Source: Azospirillum baldaniorum (GTDB lineage Bacteria; Pseudomonadota; Alphaproteobacteria; Azospirillales; Azospirillaceae). From it: a stretch of DNA of 64,000 nt. The position numbers were made by a program, and so were the translations under genes. Below the pieces are notes generated by a model. It did no database searches, was not told where the DNA came from, and saw nothing but the letters and a program-made list of their open reading frames with translations. This document shows positions 1 to 6,622 of this stretch, in pieces. Every line of letters begins with the position of its first letter. Position 1 is the stretch's first letter. The stretch is taken from contig NZ_CP022253.1 in NCBI RefSeq assembly GCF_003119195.2, positions 2,737,001-2,801,000 on the forward strand. Reading direction: 5' to 3'.

Positions 1-358
1 CCACGTCACCGAGGTGCTGAACCCCTTCGGCCTCGCCTTCCTGCACGTCATCGAAGGTCAGCCGGGCCACCACATGGCCCCGCCGGAAGGCGCCCCGCAC
101 CTCGCGGCGGAGTTGCGCCGGATCTTCAAGGGCCCCTTCATCATCAATGGCGGCTACAGCAAGGAACAGGCCGAGGCGGCCATCGCCGCCGGCGCGGCGG
201 ACGCGGTGAGCTTCGGCGAGCCCTTCATCGCCAACCCGGACCTGCCGGAGCGTTTCCGCCGCAACGCGGCGCTGAACACGCCGGACAAGGCCAGCTACTA
301 CGGCGGCGACGCCCGCGGCTACACCGACTATCCGGCGCTGGAAACGGCCGACGCCTGA
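1..358 (+). CDS. Alkene reductase / N-ethylmaleimide reductase, old yellow enzyme family (3' part)
   Basis: The window opens inside this gene; about 118 C-terminal residues are visible in the frame starting at base 2. The visible part is the last third of an FMN-dependent TIM barrel: the stretch INGGYSKEQAE followed by VSFGEPFIANPDL is the characteristic phosphate-binding end of NemA/OYE proteins, and the Tyr-rich tail (SYYGG...YTDYPAL) is also typical. Members reduce activated C=C bonds of enones, maleimides or nitroesters with NAD(P)H in the cytoplasm. The gene is followed 45 bases later by an intrinsic terminator. Family assignment is secure; the exact substrate cannot be inferred. Confidence 0.9.
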   Translation, partial: HVTEVLNPFGLAFLHVIEGQPGHHMAPPEGAPHLAAELRRIFKGPFIINGGYSKEQAEAAIAAGAADAVSFGEPFIANPDLPERFRRNAALNTPDKASYYGGDARGYTDYPALETADA

Positions 359-402
359 TCCCTCTCCCCCGCGGGGATTGCCCCCGATCCCCGCACCTCA
401 AG

Positions 403-432
403 GCCGGGACCCGCAAGGGTTCCGGCTTTTTT
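403..432 (+). terminator. Intrinsic terminator of the alkene reductase gene
   Basis: GCCGG-G-ACCC, loop GCAA, GGGT-T-CCGGC forms a 10-bp stem (one G-T pair), followed directly by six T. It lies 45 bases after the stop codon and separates the reductase from the convergent toxin gene. Confidence 0.85.
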
Positions 433-472
433 CATGAAAGCCGGCAGCTCTATCGCGGCAGAAGTCCGGAGG

Positions 473-784
473 TCACCACGGCACGGCCAGCCGGTCGGCC
501 TCGGCCAGCATGCCGAGCCCATAGAGCACCAGATCATCTTGAAGCGTAAAAAGCTTGCAGCGGAACTTGCAGGGTTTCTTCAGACCAGCCTCCGCATAGG
601 CGGTCAGTTCGACATCCGAAGGCCACGCGCTGTGCGCAGCACTCGTGACCATGCCGCACAGGATGTGGCCATGAGCCTGCTGAAAGTCCGCCGACGAGAG
701 AACCAGCGCGGGCCGCCGCTTGGCTGTACCGAGGTCCGTGAAGGGAAAGGGAAGGACCACCACGGACCAGCGGTCAAAGATCAT
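473..784 (-). CDS. MazF/PemK-family toxin (type II toxin-antitoxin endoribonuclease)
   Basis: The 103-residue product has the PemK/MazF fold signature: an N-terminal strand with VVVLPFPFTD, the conserved RRPALVLS motif (RPAVV in other members), and a later CKFRCKLFTL strand like the conserved KCK/R region of chromosomal PemK proteins. Family members are mRNA interferases that are held inactive by a cognate antitoxin. The start overlaps the end of the upstream AbrB-type gene by 11 bases (774-784), the usual antitoxin-first, translationally coupled arrangement. Cleavage specificity cannot be read from sequence. Confidence 0.85.
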   Translation of the reverse strand: MIFDRWSVVVLPFPFTDLGTAKRRPALVLSSADFQQAHGHILCGMVTSAAHSAWPSDVELTAYAEAGLKKPCKFRCKLFTLQDDLVLYGLGMLAEADRLAVPW

Positions 785-1010
785 CGAACGCCTCGTCGTC
801 CTCGGGCGAGGCCCATTCCGACAGACTGCCTTCCAGCGCTTTCAGATAAGCGGTATCGACGATGGGCGCCTTGCGGATCACCGCCTGCCCGTCCTTCACG
901 GAAAACAGGATCGGGTCTCCTTCCTTCAAGCCCAAGGCATCGCGGACGTCCTGGGGAATCAGCGCCCTGTTGTCGGCGGCCAGCCGCGAGATGTGCATTG
1001 CCGTCTCCAT
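774..1010 (-). CDS. AbrB/MazE-family antitoxin
   Basis: A 78-residue protein with an N-terminal SpoVT/AbrB swapped-hairpin DNA-binding domain (RLAADNRALIPQDVRDALGL, then EGDPILFSV) and an acidic C-terminal tail (SPEDDEAFDDL) of the kind that wraps and neutralises MazF toxins. It should bind its own promoter and the downstream toxin. I chose the ATG at 1010 over an upstream in-frame GTG-type extension to 1061, because the extension has no family counterpart. The ATG at 998 has an even better-spaced GGAG, so the mature start may be there. Confidence 0.85.
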   Translation of the reverse strand: METAMHISRLAADNRALIPQDVRDALGLKEGDPILFSVKDGQAVIRKAPIVDTAYLKALEGSLSEWASPEDDEAFDDL

Positions 1011-1064
1011 CACCCGGTGCTCCACGACAGTAGCACCGGCGGCCACGACCGCCCATCCCAAACG

Positions 1065-1094
1065 AAAAAGGCCGCGCCCGGAGGCGCGGCCTTT
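1065..1094 (-). terminator. Intrinsic terminator of rpsD
   Basis: A perfect 12-bp GC-rich stem (AAAGGCCGCGCC with its complement, loop of four) followed on the minus strand by five T. It lies 24 bases past the rpsD stop and just before the antitoxin promoter region. Confidence 0.85.
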
Positions 1095-1117
1095 CGCGTG
1101 TCGGCTGGGCCGAACGG

Positions 1118-1732
1118 TCAGCGCGAGTAGAACTCGACGACCAGGTTCGGTTCCATCTGGACCGGGTACGGAATGTCGGCCAGCAGCGGGACGCGGACGA
1201 AGCGGCCCTTCAGGGCGCCCGTGTCGACTTCCAGGTAGTCCGGGGTGTCGCGCTCACCCGAGGCCGTGGCCTCGAGGATGAGGGCCATCTGCTTGGACTT
1301 GGCGCGCACCTCGATGGTGTCGCCTTCCTTGATCTGGGCCGACGGGATGTTCAGGCGGCGGCCGTTGACCAGGATGTGGCCATGGTTGATGATCTGGCGC
1401 GCGGCGAACGGGGTCGGCGCGAACTTCATGCGGTAGACCACCGCGTCCAGGCGGCGCTCCAGCAGGCCCACCAGGTTCTCGCCGGTGTCGCCCTTGCGGC
1501 GCACGGCCTCGGCGTAGATGCGGCGGAACTGCTTCTCGCCGATGTTGCCGTAGTAGCCCTTCAGCTTCTGCTTCGCCATGAGCTGCAGGCCGTAGTCGGA
1601 CGGCTTCTTGCGGCGCTGGCCGTGCTGGCCGGGGCCATACTCACGCTTGTTGATCGGCGACTTGCCACGGCCCCAGAGGTTGACGCCGAGGCGGCGGTCG
1701 ATCTTGTACTTGGACTGTTGACGCTTGGCCAT
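1118..1732 (-). CDS. rpsD: 30S ribosomal protein S4
   Basis: 204 residues, the normal alphaproteobacterial S4 length. It starts [21 protein letters not shown], contains the [14 protein letters not shown] basic region, and has a clear S4 RNA-binding domain ([13 protein letters not shown]...[20 protein letters not shown]). S4 is a primary 16S rRNA binder and 30S assembly initiator. The frame is open further upstream, but the ATG at 1732 is the family start. The gene is alone here, not in the alpha operon, with its own strong promoter at 1844-1871 and a terminator, as is common in alphaproteobacteria. Confidence 0.97.
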   Translation of the reverse strand: MAKRQQSKYKIDRRLGVNLWGRGKSPINKREYGPGQHGQRRKKPSDYGLQLMAKQKLKGYYGNIGEKQFRRIYAEAVRRKGDTGENLVGLLERRLDAVVYRMKFAPTPFAARQIINHGHILVNGRRLNIPSAQIKEGDTIEVRAKSKQMALILEATASGERDTPDYLEVDTGALKGRFVRVPLLADIPYPVQMEPNLVVEFYSR

Positions 1733-1843
1733 TTTGGTCCTCGATGGAACACGAGTTGGTTTTGTCCCGGTAGTTCCGCGGAACAGGCCGCGGACGGGGC
1801 GCAAACAAGAGGCACGCCCGCTTTCCCAGGAGTGAAGGCGCGC

Positions 1844-1871
1844 ACTATACGGATTCGGCGCGCCTTGTCAA
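1844..1871 (-). promoter_or_regulatory. Near-consensus sigma-70 promoter of rpsD
   Basis: On the minus strand TTGACA (1866-1871), a 16-bp spacer and TATAGT (1844-1849) give a full -35 and a 5-of-6 -10. It sits about 110 bases upstream of the rpsD ATG, the only downstream gene, so transcripts would carry a leader of roughly 100 nt. Confidence 0.75.
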
Positions 1872-1899
1872 ACCATGAGTCGGGTCAAACCATGAGTCG
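1867..1899. repeat. Tandem 16-bp direct repeat spanning the rpsD -35 region
   Basis: GTCAAACCATGAGTCG occurs twice, at 1867-1882 and 1884-1899, with one extra G between (17-bp period). On the minus strand each copy ends in TTGAC, so the duplication creates a second -35-like hexamer upstream of the real one. Confidence 0.85.
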
Positions 1900-1916
1900 T
1901 GCCGGACCACGAAGCC

Positions 1917-2213
1917 TCAGCAGCACTCGTCCTCGAGCTGGCGCAGCATGGCCAGACCTTCCTCGTCCTCGTATTCCTCGAAGAGGTCGGAGATGTAATA
2001 GACGTTGGCGCAGAGCAGGCACAGCCCGTCCGCCTGACGCTTCAACGGATCGTCGGCCACGGCCAGCTTCGCCCGGAAACGTTCCCAGAAGGCGTTGGTC
2101 TTGGCCGGGTCGTCGATGTGCATGTACAGGCGCTCGATGATGCGGCGGGAGTTGCCCTCGCAGTCGATGCCCTTGAAGGAGACGTAGCGGTCGGGAGTGT
2201 CGGTTGCGTCCAC
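1917..2213 (-). CDS. cowN: CowN, N2-fixation-sustaining protein (CO protection of nitrogenase)
   Basis: A small acidic protein of 98 residues with the full CowN signature: DRYVSFKGIDCEGN near the start, HIDDPAKTNAFWERF in the middle, and a C-terminal LFEEYEDEEGLAML...EDECC. CowN lets diazotrophs keep fixing N2 when carbon monoxide is present by shielding nitrogenase. I chose GTG at 2213: AGGA lies at good distance and the N-terminus then matches relatives. An ATG at 2249 would add 12 residues but has its GAGG almost touching the start and would leave little room for a promoter after the repeats at 2293-2338. The probable regulator, an RcoM-like CO sensor, is encoded 0.5 kb upstream on the same strand. 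Confidence 0.93.
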   Translation of the reverse strand: MDATDTPDRYVSFKGIDCEGNSRRIIERLYMHIDDPAKTNAFWERFRAKLAVADDPLKRQADGLCLLCANVYYISDLFEEYEDEEGLAMLRQLEDECC

Positions 2214-2264
2214 GGTCGTGCTTCCTGCGGAAGAGGGTTGTGTTGACATCCCTCATCGCGGAAG

Positions 2265-2287
2265 GCGGGTCCAGGAACAAGACCCGC
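2265..2287. repeat. Inverted repeat between the cowN operator and its start
   Basis: GCGGGTC (2265-2271) and GACCCGC (2281-2287) flank a 9-base loop. It lies between the triple repeat and the coding start, so it may overlap the promoter or form a 5' leader hairpin. Confidence 0.6.
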
Positions 2288-2292
2288 TGCAC

Positions 2293-2338
2293 GAACGGCG
2301 GGCGGATGGCGTGAACGGCGGGAGTGCTGCGCGAACGG
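2293..2338 (-). promoter_or_regulatory. Candidate LytTR (RcoM) operator: three CCGTTC direct repeats at 20-bp period
   Basis: On the minus strand, CCGTTC occurs at 2333-2338, 2313-2318 and 2293-2298, exactly 20 bp apart, all pointing toward cowN. Extended to nine bases the copies are ACCGTTCGC, GCCGTTCAC and GCCGTTCGT, matching 7, 6 and 7 of the 8 specified positions of the general LytTR-site consensus ([TA][AC][CA]GTTN[AG][TG]). Each copy also contains TTnnnG, which I recall as the RcoM site core. Assignment to the adjacent RcoM-like protein is inference. Confidence 0.6.
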
Positions 2339-2345
2339 TTCGCGC
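2329..2345. repeat. 17-bp perfect palindrome upstream of cowN
   Basis: GCGCGAAC-G-GTTCGCGC is a perfect 8+1+8 palindrome that overlaps the distal CCGTTC repeat. There is no T-run after it, so it looks more like a protein-binding site than a terminator. Confidence 0.7.
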
Positions 2346-2350
2346 TCTTA

Positions 2351-2376
2351 CCATTCAGGCGGCCCATTCAGGCGGC
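2351..2376. repeat. Tandem duplication of a 13-bp unit over the stop codon of the 70-residue gene
   Basis: CCATTCAGGCGGC is perfectly repeated at 2351-2363 and 2364-2376. The second copy contains the TGA stop (2368-2370) of the upstream gene and the first lies just behind it, next to the palindrome at 2329. Confidence 0.85.
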
Positions 2377-2580
2377 GTCTGACAGCTCTTCCTCGGTGAA
2401 CTCCAGCAGCGTGTTCAGCCGCTGCGGGGTCAGCGCCTCGATCCCCTCGTGCCACATCACCTCGCCGAACAGGGCGTGCAGAGCGGCAAGGCGCTCCGGC
2501 GCCATTCCGGTCAGGCGGTCGCCGTAATACTCCACCACGAGCTGGTCCACATAGGCGTGGTCGTCGTCCAGGAAAGCCAT
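2368..2580 (-). CDS. Hypothetical 70-residue acidic protein in the rcoM-cowN module
   Basis: Not recognised. The product is short, acidic and has no signal peptide, membrane segment or metal-binding motif; it reads as two or three helices (YVDQLVVEYYG, RLAALHALFGEVMW, RLNTLLEFTEEELSD). It is probably real: GGAG lies 8 bases before the ATG, and the gene fits between the RcoM-like regulator and cowN on the same strand. An inverted repeat (2603-2625) lies in its leader. Position suggests a role in CO response or nitrogen fixation, but that is guilt by association only. Confidence 0.7.
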   Translation of the reverse strand: MAFLDDDHAYVDQLVVEYYGDRLTGMAPERLAALHALFGEVMWHEGIEALTPQRLNTLLEFTEEELSDAA

Positions 2581-2602
2581 GGCCGTATCTCCTCGTCATC
2601 GT

Positions 2603-2625
2603 GGCGCCCACCCGATGCGGGCGCC
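2603..2625. repeat. Inverted repeat in the leader of the 70-residue gene
   Basis: GGCGCCC (2603-2609) and GGGCGCC (2619-2625) can form a 7-bp GC stem with a 9-base loop, 23-45 bases upstream of the start codon at 2580. It could be an operator or a leader hairpin. Confidence 0.55.
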
Positions 2626-2736
2626 GGCCATGGCTTTGTTCTACGCCTGCGGCGGCACCGGACGATTGAGGCGGATCAACCGGCATGGGATGTCACAGGC
2701 CTGCGCGAACAACCCTGATGCGCGTGAGGAGAAAGG

Positions 2737-3450
2737 CTAAAGGGCCAACAGCTTCTTCAACTGCTCGATCCGCCCGCGGCTGACCGGCACGCGGGGAGAG
2801 CCGGGGGCGGCCATGACGAAGACGGCCCGCCCGTCGCTGCGGTCGATGGCCTGGGCGTGGCGCAGGTTGACCAGATAGCGGCGGTGCGCCCGCACGAATT
2901 GCCGCCCGTCGAGCCGTGCCTCCAGCTCCGACAGGGAGAGCGAGCAGAAGAAGGCCCCATCCGCCGTGTGGACCCGCGTGTAATGGCCGTCGGCCTGCAC
3001 ATAGACCGCGTCGGCGGGGTCGATCAGCACCACACCCTGGCGCGTCGTGATCGGCAGTTTCACCAGCGGCGTGACCGGTTCGGGCGCCGCGTCCGCGGAC
3101 GACGGCGGAACCGGCTCGGGAAACGCCTTCCCGTTCACCTCGAACAGCATCAGGGCCAGCGCGGCCCCGCCGCCCGGGGGCAGGGCGGTGGCCTTCACCA
3201 CAATGGTCCGTCCCGGCAGGGCCACCATCATGGAACTGGCCGCCGCGGGGGAGTCCGGGTCGTGCGCCGCGGCCAGCAGCAGTTCCACCTTGGCGCGGCT
3301 GCCCGGCGGGTGCAGGTCGTGCAGGCTGGCCCCCAGCAGCGGACGGTCGCGCCCCAGCATCCGCGCCACGGACGCGTTGACCGACACCACGCGCCGGTCG
3401 CCGTCGAGCAGGACGAGGCCAACGTCCATATGCTGCAAGGTGTATTCCAT
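2737..3450 (-). CDS. rcoM: RcoM-like CO-sensing transcription regulator (haem PAS + LytTR)
   Basis: 237 residues: an N-terminal PAS domain (about 1-110) and a C-terminal LytTR DNA-binding domain (about 133-235: VYVQADGHYTRVHT, LEARLDGRQFVRAHRRYLVNL, VPVSRGRIEQLKKLL). Compared from memory with Burkholderia xenovorans RcoM-1, the LHPxxSR motif with haem ligand His74 is conserved here as His47, and the MM(I/V)xxPxR motif with Met104 as Met74. RcoM is a one-component regulator that binds CO at haem and activates CO-related genes. The start at 3450 removes a long unrelated extension of the frame. The gene follows trmJ by 53 bp and precedes cowN, its likely target. Confidence 0.85.
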   Translation of the reverse strand: MEYTLQHMDVGLVLLDGDRRVVSVNASVARMLGRDRPLLGASLHDLHPPGSRAKVELLLAAAHDPDSPAAASSMMVALPGRTIVVKATALPPGGGAALALMLFEVNGKAFPEPVPPSSADAAPEPVTPLVKLPITTRQGVVLIDPADAVYVQADGHYTRVHTADGAFFCSLSLSELEARLDGRQFVRAHRRYLVNLRHAQAIDRSDGRAVFVMAAPGSPRVPVSRGRIEQLKKLLAL

Positions 3451-3503
3451 GGGGCAGTATAGGCAGCGATTGGCCCCGGAAGGGAAGAGGTTAGGGAAGA
3501 GGG

Positions 3504-4274
3504 TTACGGTTCGCCCTTGCGCCGTCCGGTCAGCGCCGCGACGACGCCGTGGAAGGTGCGGACCTCCTGCTCGGTCATCTGCATCCGCTCCAGGGCGTTG
3601 CGTAGCGTGCGGACCATGGAGGGGCGCTTCTCCGGCGAGGTGAAGAAGCCGGTGCGGTCGAGGTCGCCTTCCAGATGCTCGAAGAAGTTCACCAGCTCCG
3701 CCTTGGTCGCCGGGCGGGTCTGGCCGGTGTGCAGAACGCGGTCGGGTGGGGTCTCGCCGGTCTGGAACCACTCATAGCCGATCAGCAGGACCGCCTGCGC
3801 CAGATTGAGCGAGGAGAAGGCCGGGTTCAGCGGAACGGTGATCAGCGTTGAAGCCAGCGTCAGGTCGTCGTTGACCAGACCGGTGCGCTCCGGCCCGAAC
3901 AGCACGCCAGTCTTGTGCCCGGAGTCGACATGGGCGCGCAGCTCCGTCGCGGCGACGCGCGGGGTGACGAACTCCTGGATCATCCCGCGGGTGCGGACGG
4001 TGGTGGCGAAGACCACGTTCAGGTCGGCCACGGCCTCCGCCGTCGTGTCGTAGAGCTTGGCCCCATCCAGCACCGGATCGGCGCCCGACGCCGCGGCCAC
4101 CGCCTTCTCGTTCGGCCAGCCGTCGCGCGGCTTCACCAGACGCAGCTCGGTCAGGCCGCAATTCAGCATGGCCCGCGCGCAGGCGCCGATGTTCTCGCCG
4201 AGCTGGGGCTGCACGAGGATGATGGTCGGGCCGCCCAGGACGGAGGGCCGGTTGGGGTCTTTGCCGGAGGTCAT
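3504..4274 (-). CDS. TrmJ-type tRNA (cytidine/uridine-2'-O-)methyltransferase, SPOUT family
   Basis: 256 residues. The N-terminal half is a trefoil-knot SPOUT methyltransferase: IILVQPQLGENIGACARAM, the GPERTGL motif, and LITVPLNPAFSSLNLAQAV in the cofactor-binding knot. A C-terminal helical part follows, with FFTSPEKRPSMVRTLRNAL, as in TrmJ, which methylates position 32 of several tRNAs using SAM. A paralogous rRNA methyltransferase cannot be fully excluded. The gene lies 16 bp after cimA and 53 bp before rcoM, all on the minus strand, so some rcoM transcription could come from here. Confidence 0.88.
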   Translation of the reverse strand: MTSGKDPNRPSVLGGPTIILVQPQLGENIGACARAMLNCGLTELRLVKPRDGWPNEKAVAAASGADPVLDGAKLYDTTAEAVADLNVVFATTVRTRGMIQEFVTPRVAATELRAHVDSGHKTGVLFGPERTGLVNDDLTLASTLITVPLNPAFSSLNLAQAVLLIGYEWFQTGETPPDRVLHTGQTRPATKAELVNFFEHLEGDLDRTGFFTSPEKRPSMVRTLRNALERMQMTEQEVRTFHGVVAALTGRRKGEP

Positions 4275-4290
4275 GATCTGAACTTTGGTC

Positions 4291-5895
4291 TCAGCTTCGC
4301 GGTGTTGCGCCGCCTTTAAACAGCTTGAATGTGTAACTGTCCACCAGCGCCTCCATCGACGCCTCGATGATGTTGGTGGAGACGCCCAGCGTCGACCATT
4401 CCTGCCCGTCGCCGTTGCGCGAGCGTATCAGCACGCGCGGCATGGCGCCGGTGCCGTCCTTGGCGGCCAGGATGCGCACGCGGTAGTCGGACAGCTTCAC
4501 CCCGTCGAGCAGCGGGTAGAGCGGCTCCAGCGCCTTGCGCATCGCGGTGTCCAGCGCGTTCACCGGGCCGTTGCCCGACGCCACCTCGTGATACTCCTTG
4601 CCGCCGATCTTGACGCGGACGACGGCCTCGGACTCGACCACCAGCTCGCCCTTGGCGTTGTAGCGGCGCTCGTCGGTGACGTGGAAGCGCTTCAGGGTGA
4701 AATAGTCCGGCACCTCGCCCAGCTCGCGGCGGACCAGCAGCTCGAAGCTGGCCTCGGCGGTGTCGTAGGCGTAGCCCTCGGTGTCGCGCTGCTTCACGAT
4801 GTCGAGCAGGCGGTTCAGCCGCTCGTCCTTCGGGTCCACGGCCATGCCCATCTCGCGCAGCCGCGCGATGACGTTGGAACGGCCCGCCTGGTCCGACATG
4901 ACGATCTGGCGGCGGTTGCCGACCGCCTCCGGCTCGACATGCTCATAGGAGGACGGGTCCTTCTCCACGGCGGAGACGTGCAGCCCGCCCTTGTGGGCGA
5001 AGGCGCTGGCGCCGACGTAGGGGGCGTGGCGGTTCGGCGCGCGGTTCAGCCGCTCGTCGAACTTGCGGCTGATCTCGGTCAGCAGCGGCAGGTCGGCGGG
5101 CTTGATGCCGACGTCGCAGCCCATCTTCAGCATCAGCGACGGGATCAGCGACACGAGGTTGGCGTTGCCGCAGCGCTCGCCCAGCCCGTTGATCGTCCCC
5201 TGCACCATCCGCACCCCGGCGCGCACCGCGGCCAGCGAGTTGGCGACGGCGTTCTCGGTGTCGTTGTGGCAATGGATGCCCAGCCGGTCGCCGGGAATGC
5301 CGTGCTCATCGATCACTTGCCGGACGATCTCGTCGATCTCGTGCGGCAGCGTGCCACCGTTGGTGTCGCACAGCACGACCCAGCGCGCCCCGGCCTCGTA
5401 GGCGGCCTTGATGCAGGAGGCGGCGTAGGCCGGGTTGCGCTTGTAGCCGTCGAAGAAATGCTCGGCGTCGAACAGCGCCTCGCCCTTGGCGGCCTTCAGC
5501 GCGGCGATGCTGTCGGCGATCAGCTCGATGTTTTCCTCGCGCGGGATGGCCAGCGCGACGTCGACATGGAAGTCCCAGGTCTTGCCGACGATGCAGACGG
5601 CGCGCGCCTTCGACTGGATCAGGGCGGCGAGCTGCGGGTCGTTCGCGGTGCTGCGGCCCGGACGGCGCGTCATGCCGAAGGCGGTGAAGGTCGAGCGGGC
5701 GAGATCCGGCGCCTCGGCGAAGAACTGGTCGTCCGTCGGGTTGGCGCCGGGCCAGCCGCCTTCCACATAGTCGATTCCCAGCCGGTCGAGGTCGCGGGCG
5801 ATGGCGATCTTGTCGGCGACGGAGAAATCCACGTCCTGGGTCTGCGCCCCGTCGCGCAGCGTCGTGTCGTACAGATAGATGCGTTCGCCCGTCAT
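4291..5895 (-). CDS. cimA: Citramalate synthase
   Basis: 534 residues, the length of CimA of the AksA/LeuA superfamily. The N-terminal TIM barrel carries YDTTLRDGAQTQDVDFS (divalent metal and substrate binding) and the HCHNDTENAVANSL region with metal-ligand His residues; the C-terminal part is a LeuA-type dimerisation/allosteric domain (VRVKIGGKEYHEVASGNGPVNALDTA). CimA condenses pyruvate with acetyl-CoA to citramalate on a threonine-independent isoleucine route. The SD is weak. A divergent regulator gene lies 300 bp away. Confidence 0.9.
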   Translation of the reverse strand: MTGERIYLYDTTLRDGAQTQDVDFSVADKIAIARDLDRLGIDYVEGGWPGANPTDDQFFAEAPDLARSTFTAFGMTRRPGRSTANDPQLAALIQSKARAVCIVGKTWDFHVDVALAIPREENIELIADSIAALKAAKGEALFDAEHFFDGYKRNPAYAASCIKAAYEAGARWVVLCDTNGGTLPHEIDEIVRQVIDEHGIPGDRLGIHCHNDTENAVANSLAAVRAGVRMVQGTINGLGERCGNANLVSLIPSLMLKMGCDVGIKPADLPLLTEISRKFDERLNRAPNRHAPYVGASAFAHKGGLHVSAVEKDPSSYEHVEPEAVGNRRQIVMSDQAGRSNVIARLREMGMAVDPKDERLNRLLDIVKQRDTEGYAYDTAEASFELLVRRELGEVPDYFTLKRFHVTDERRYNAKGELVVESEAVVRVKIGGKEYHEVASGNGPVNALDTAMRKALEPLYPLLDGVKLSDYRVRILAAKDGTGAMPRVLIRSRNGDGQEWSTLGVSTNIIEASMEALVDSYTFKLFKGGATPRS

Positions 5896-6199
5896 TGCCG
5901 CCGCCCGAAGATATTGGTCGCCCGAAGGAAGGTCATAGGACTGTCCGGAGGGCCGGAAGAATGGACGATGCGCTTCGCCATCTCAATGCTTTTGATCGAA
6001 CCCGCCAGGAATGCGGGGCTTTGCCGCTCCGGCCATAGGCGCGCAATGGAGGTAATAGGACAAATGTACTGACCGAATAAACCATCGTCTGTGCTACACA
6101 GCCGCCCCTCTGCATGGCGCCCATCTCACGGGTGCGGTACTCTTTTCTGGCCGGATGCCTGTTGATCTGTATGATCACCGGCCTTTGTGAACGGATGGA
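5896..6199. other. Divergent intergenic region between cimA and the response regulator
   Basis: About 300 bases with no credible gene. The only structure noted is a short direct repeat CGCCCGAAG (twice between 5907 and 5931) near the cimA start. It must carry promoters for both directions, but I could not single out convincing -35/-10 pairs. Confidence 0.4.
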
Positions 6200-6622
6200 T
6201 TGGACACAGTGACTCCCGCGGGTGACGACGACCAGGACAAGCTCGTCATGGTGATCGATGACGAGCGGACGGTTCTGCAGGCCCTCAATCTCCTGCTGGA
6301 GATGTGGGGGTACCGGGTCGTCACCGCCGAAAGCGAGGGCGAGGCCGTCGACCGCCTGTCCGTCGCAGGGGAAACGCCGCACGCCATCCTGGCCGACTAC
6401 CGCCTGCGCGAAGGGCGCACCGGCGTCCAGGCCATCGACCGCATCCGGGCGGAGGCCGGGGCCGAGGTGCCGGGCGTCATCATCACCGGCGACACCTCCA
6501 CCGAAGGGCTGCGCGACGCCCGCGCCCGCGGGTTGACCGTTCTGCAGAAGCCGGTGCTGCCGCCCCATCTCCAGGCGGTGCTGACCAAGGTGCTGCGGGA
6601 GCAGCCCGCCGGCACGGCATGA
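6200..6622 (+). CDS. Receiver-only response regulator
   Basis: About 140 residues consisting of a single CheY-like receiver domain and no output domain. Acidic pocket IDDE near the start, phospho-acceptor Asp in ILADYRL, conserved Thr in IITGDT and Lys in LQKPV are all present. The start is TTG at 6200 or GTG at 6209; neither has a clearly better SD. The stop overlaps the start of the CHASE histidine kinase by 4 bases (ATGA), so the two are translationally coupled and probably form one phosphorelay. Output must go through protein contacts or another regulator. Confidence 0.88.
   Translation: MDTVTPAGDDDQDKLVMVIDDERTVLQALNLLLEMWGYRVVTAESEGEAVDRLSVAGETPHAILADYRLREGRTGVQAIDRIRAEAGAEVPGVIITGDTSTEGLRDARARGLTVLQKPVLPPHLQAVLTKVLREQPAGTA

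Noticed and set aside
2214..2367. Sigma-54 promoter or NifA site upstream of cowN
   Set aside because: I looked for GG-N10-GC with TGGCAC/TTGCA context and for TGT-N10-ACA on the minus strand and found no acceptable match.
4285..6072. Long open frame on the plus strand opposite cimA
   Set aside because: Antisense open frame produced by high GC and codon bias; the translation is rich in His, Val, Arg and Gly and has no fold-like pattern, while cimA is certain.
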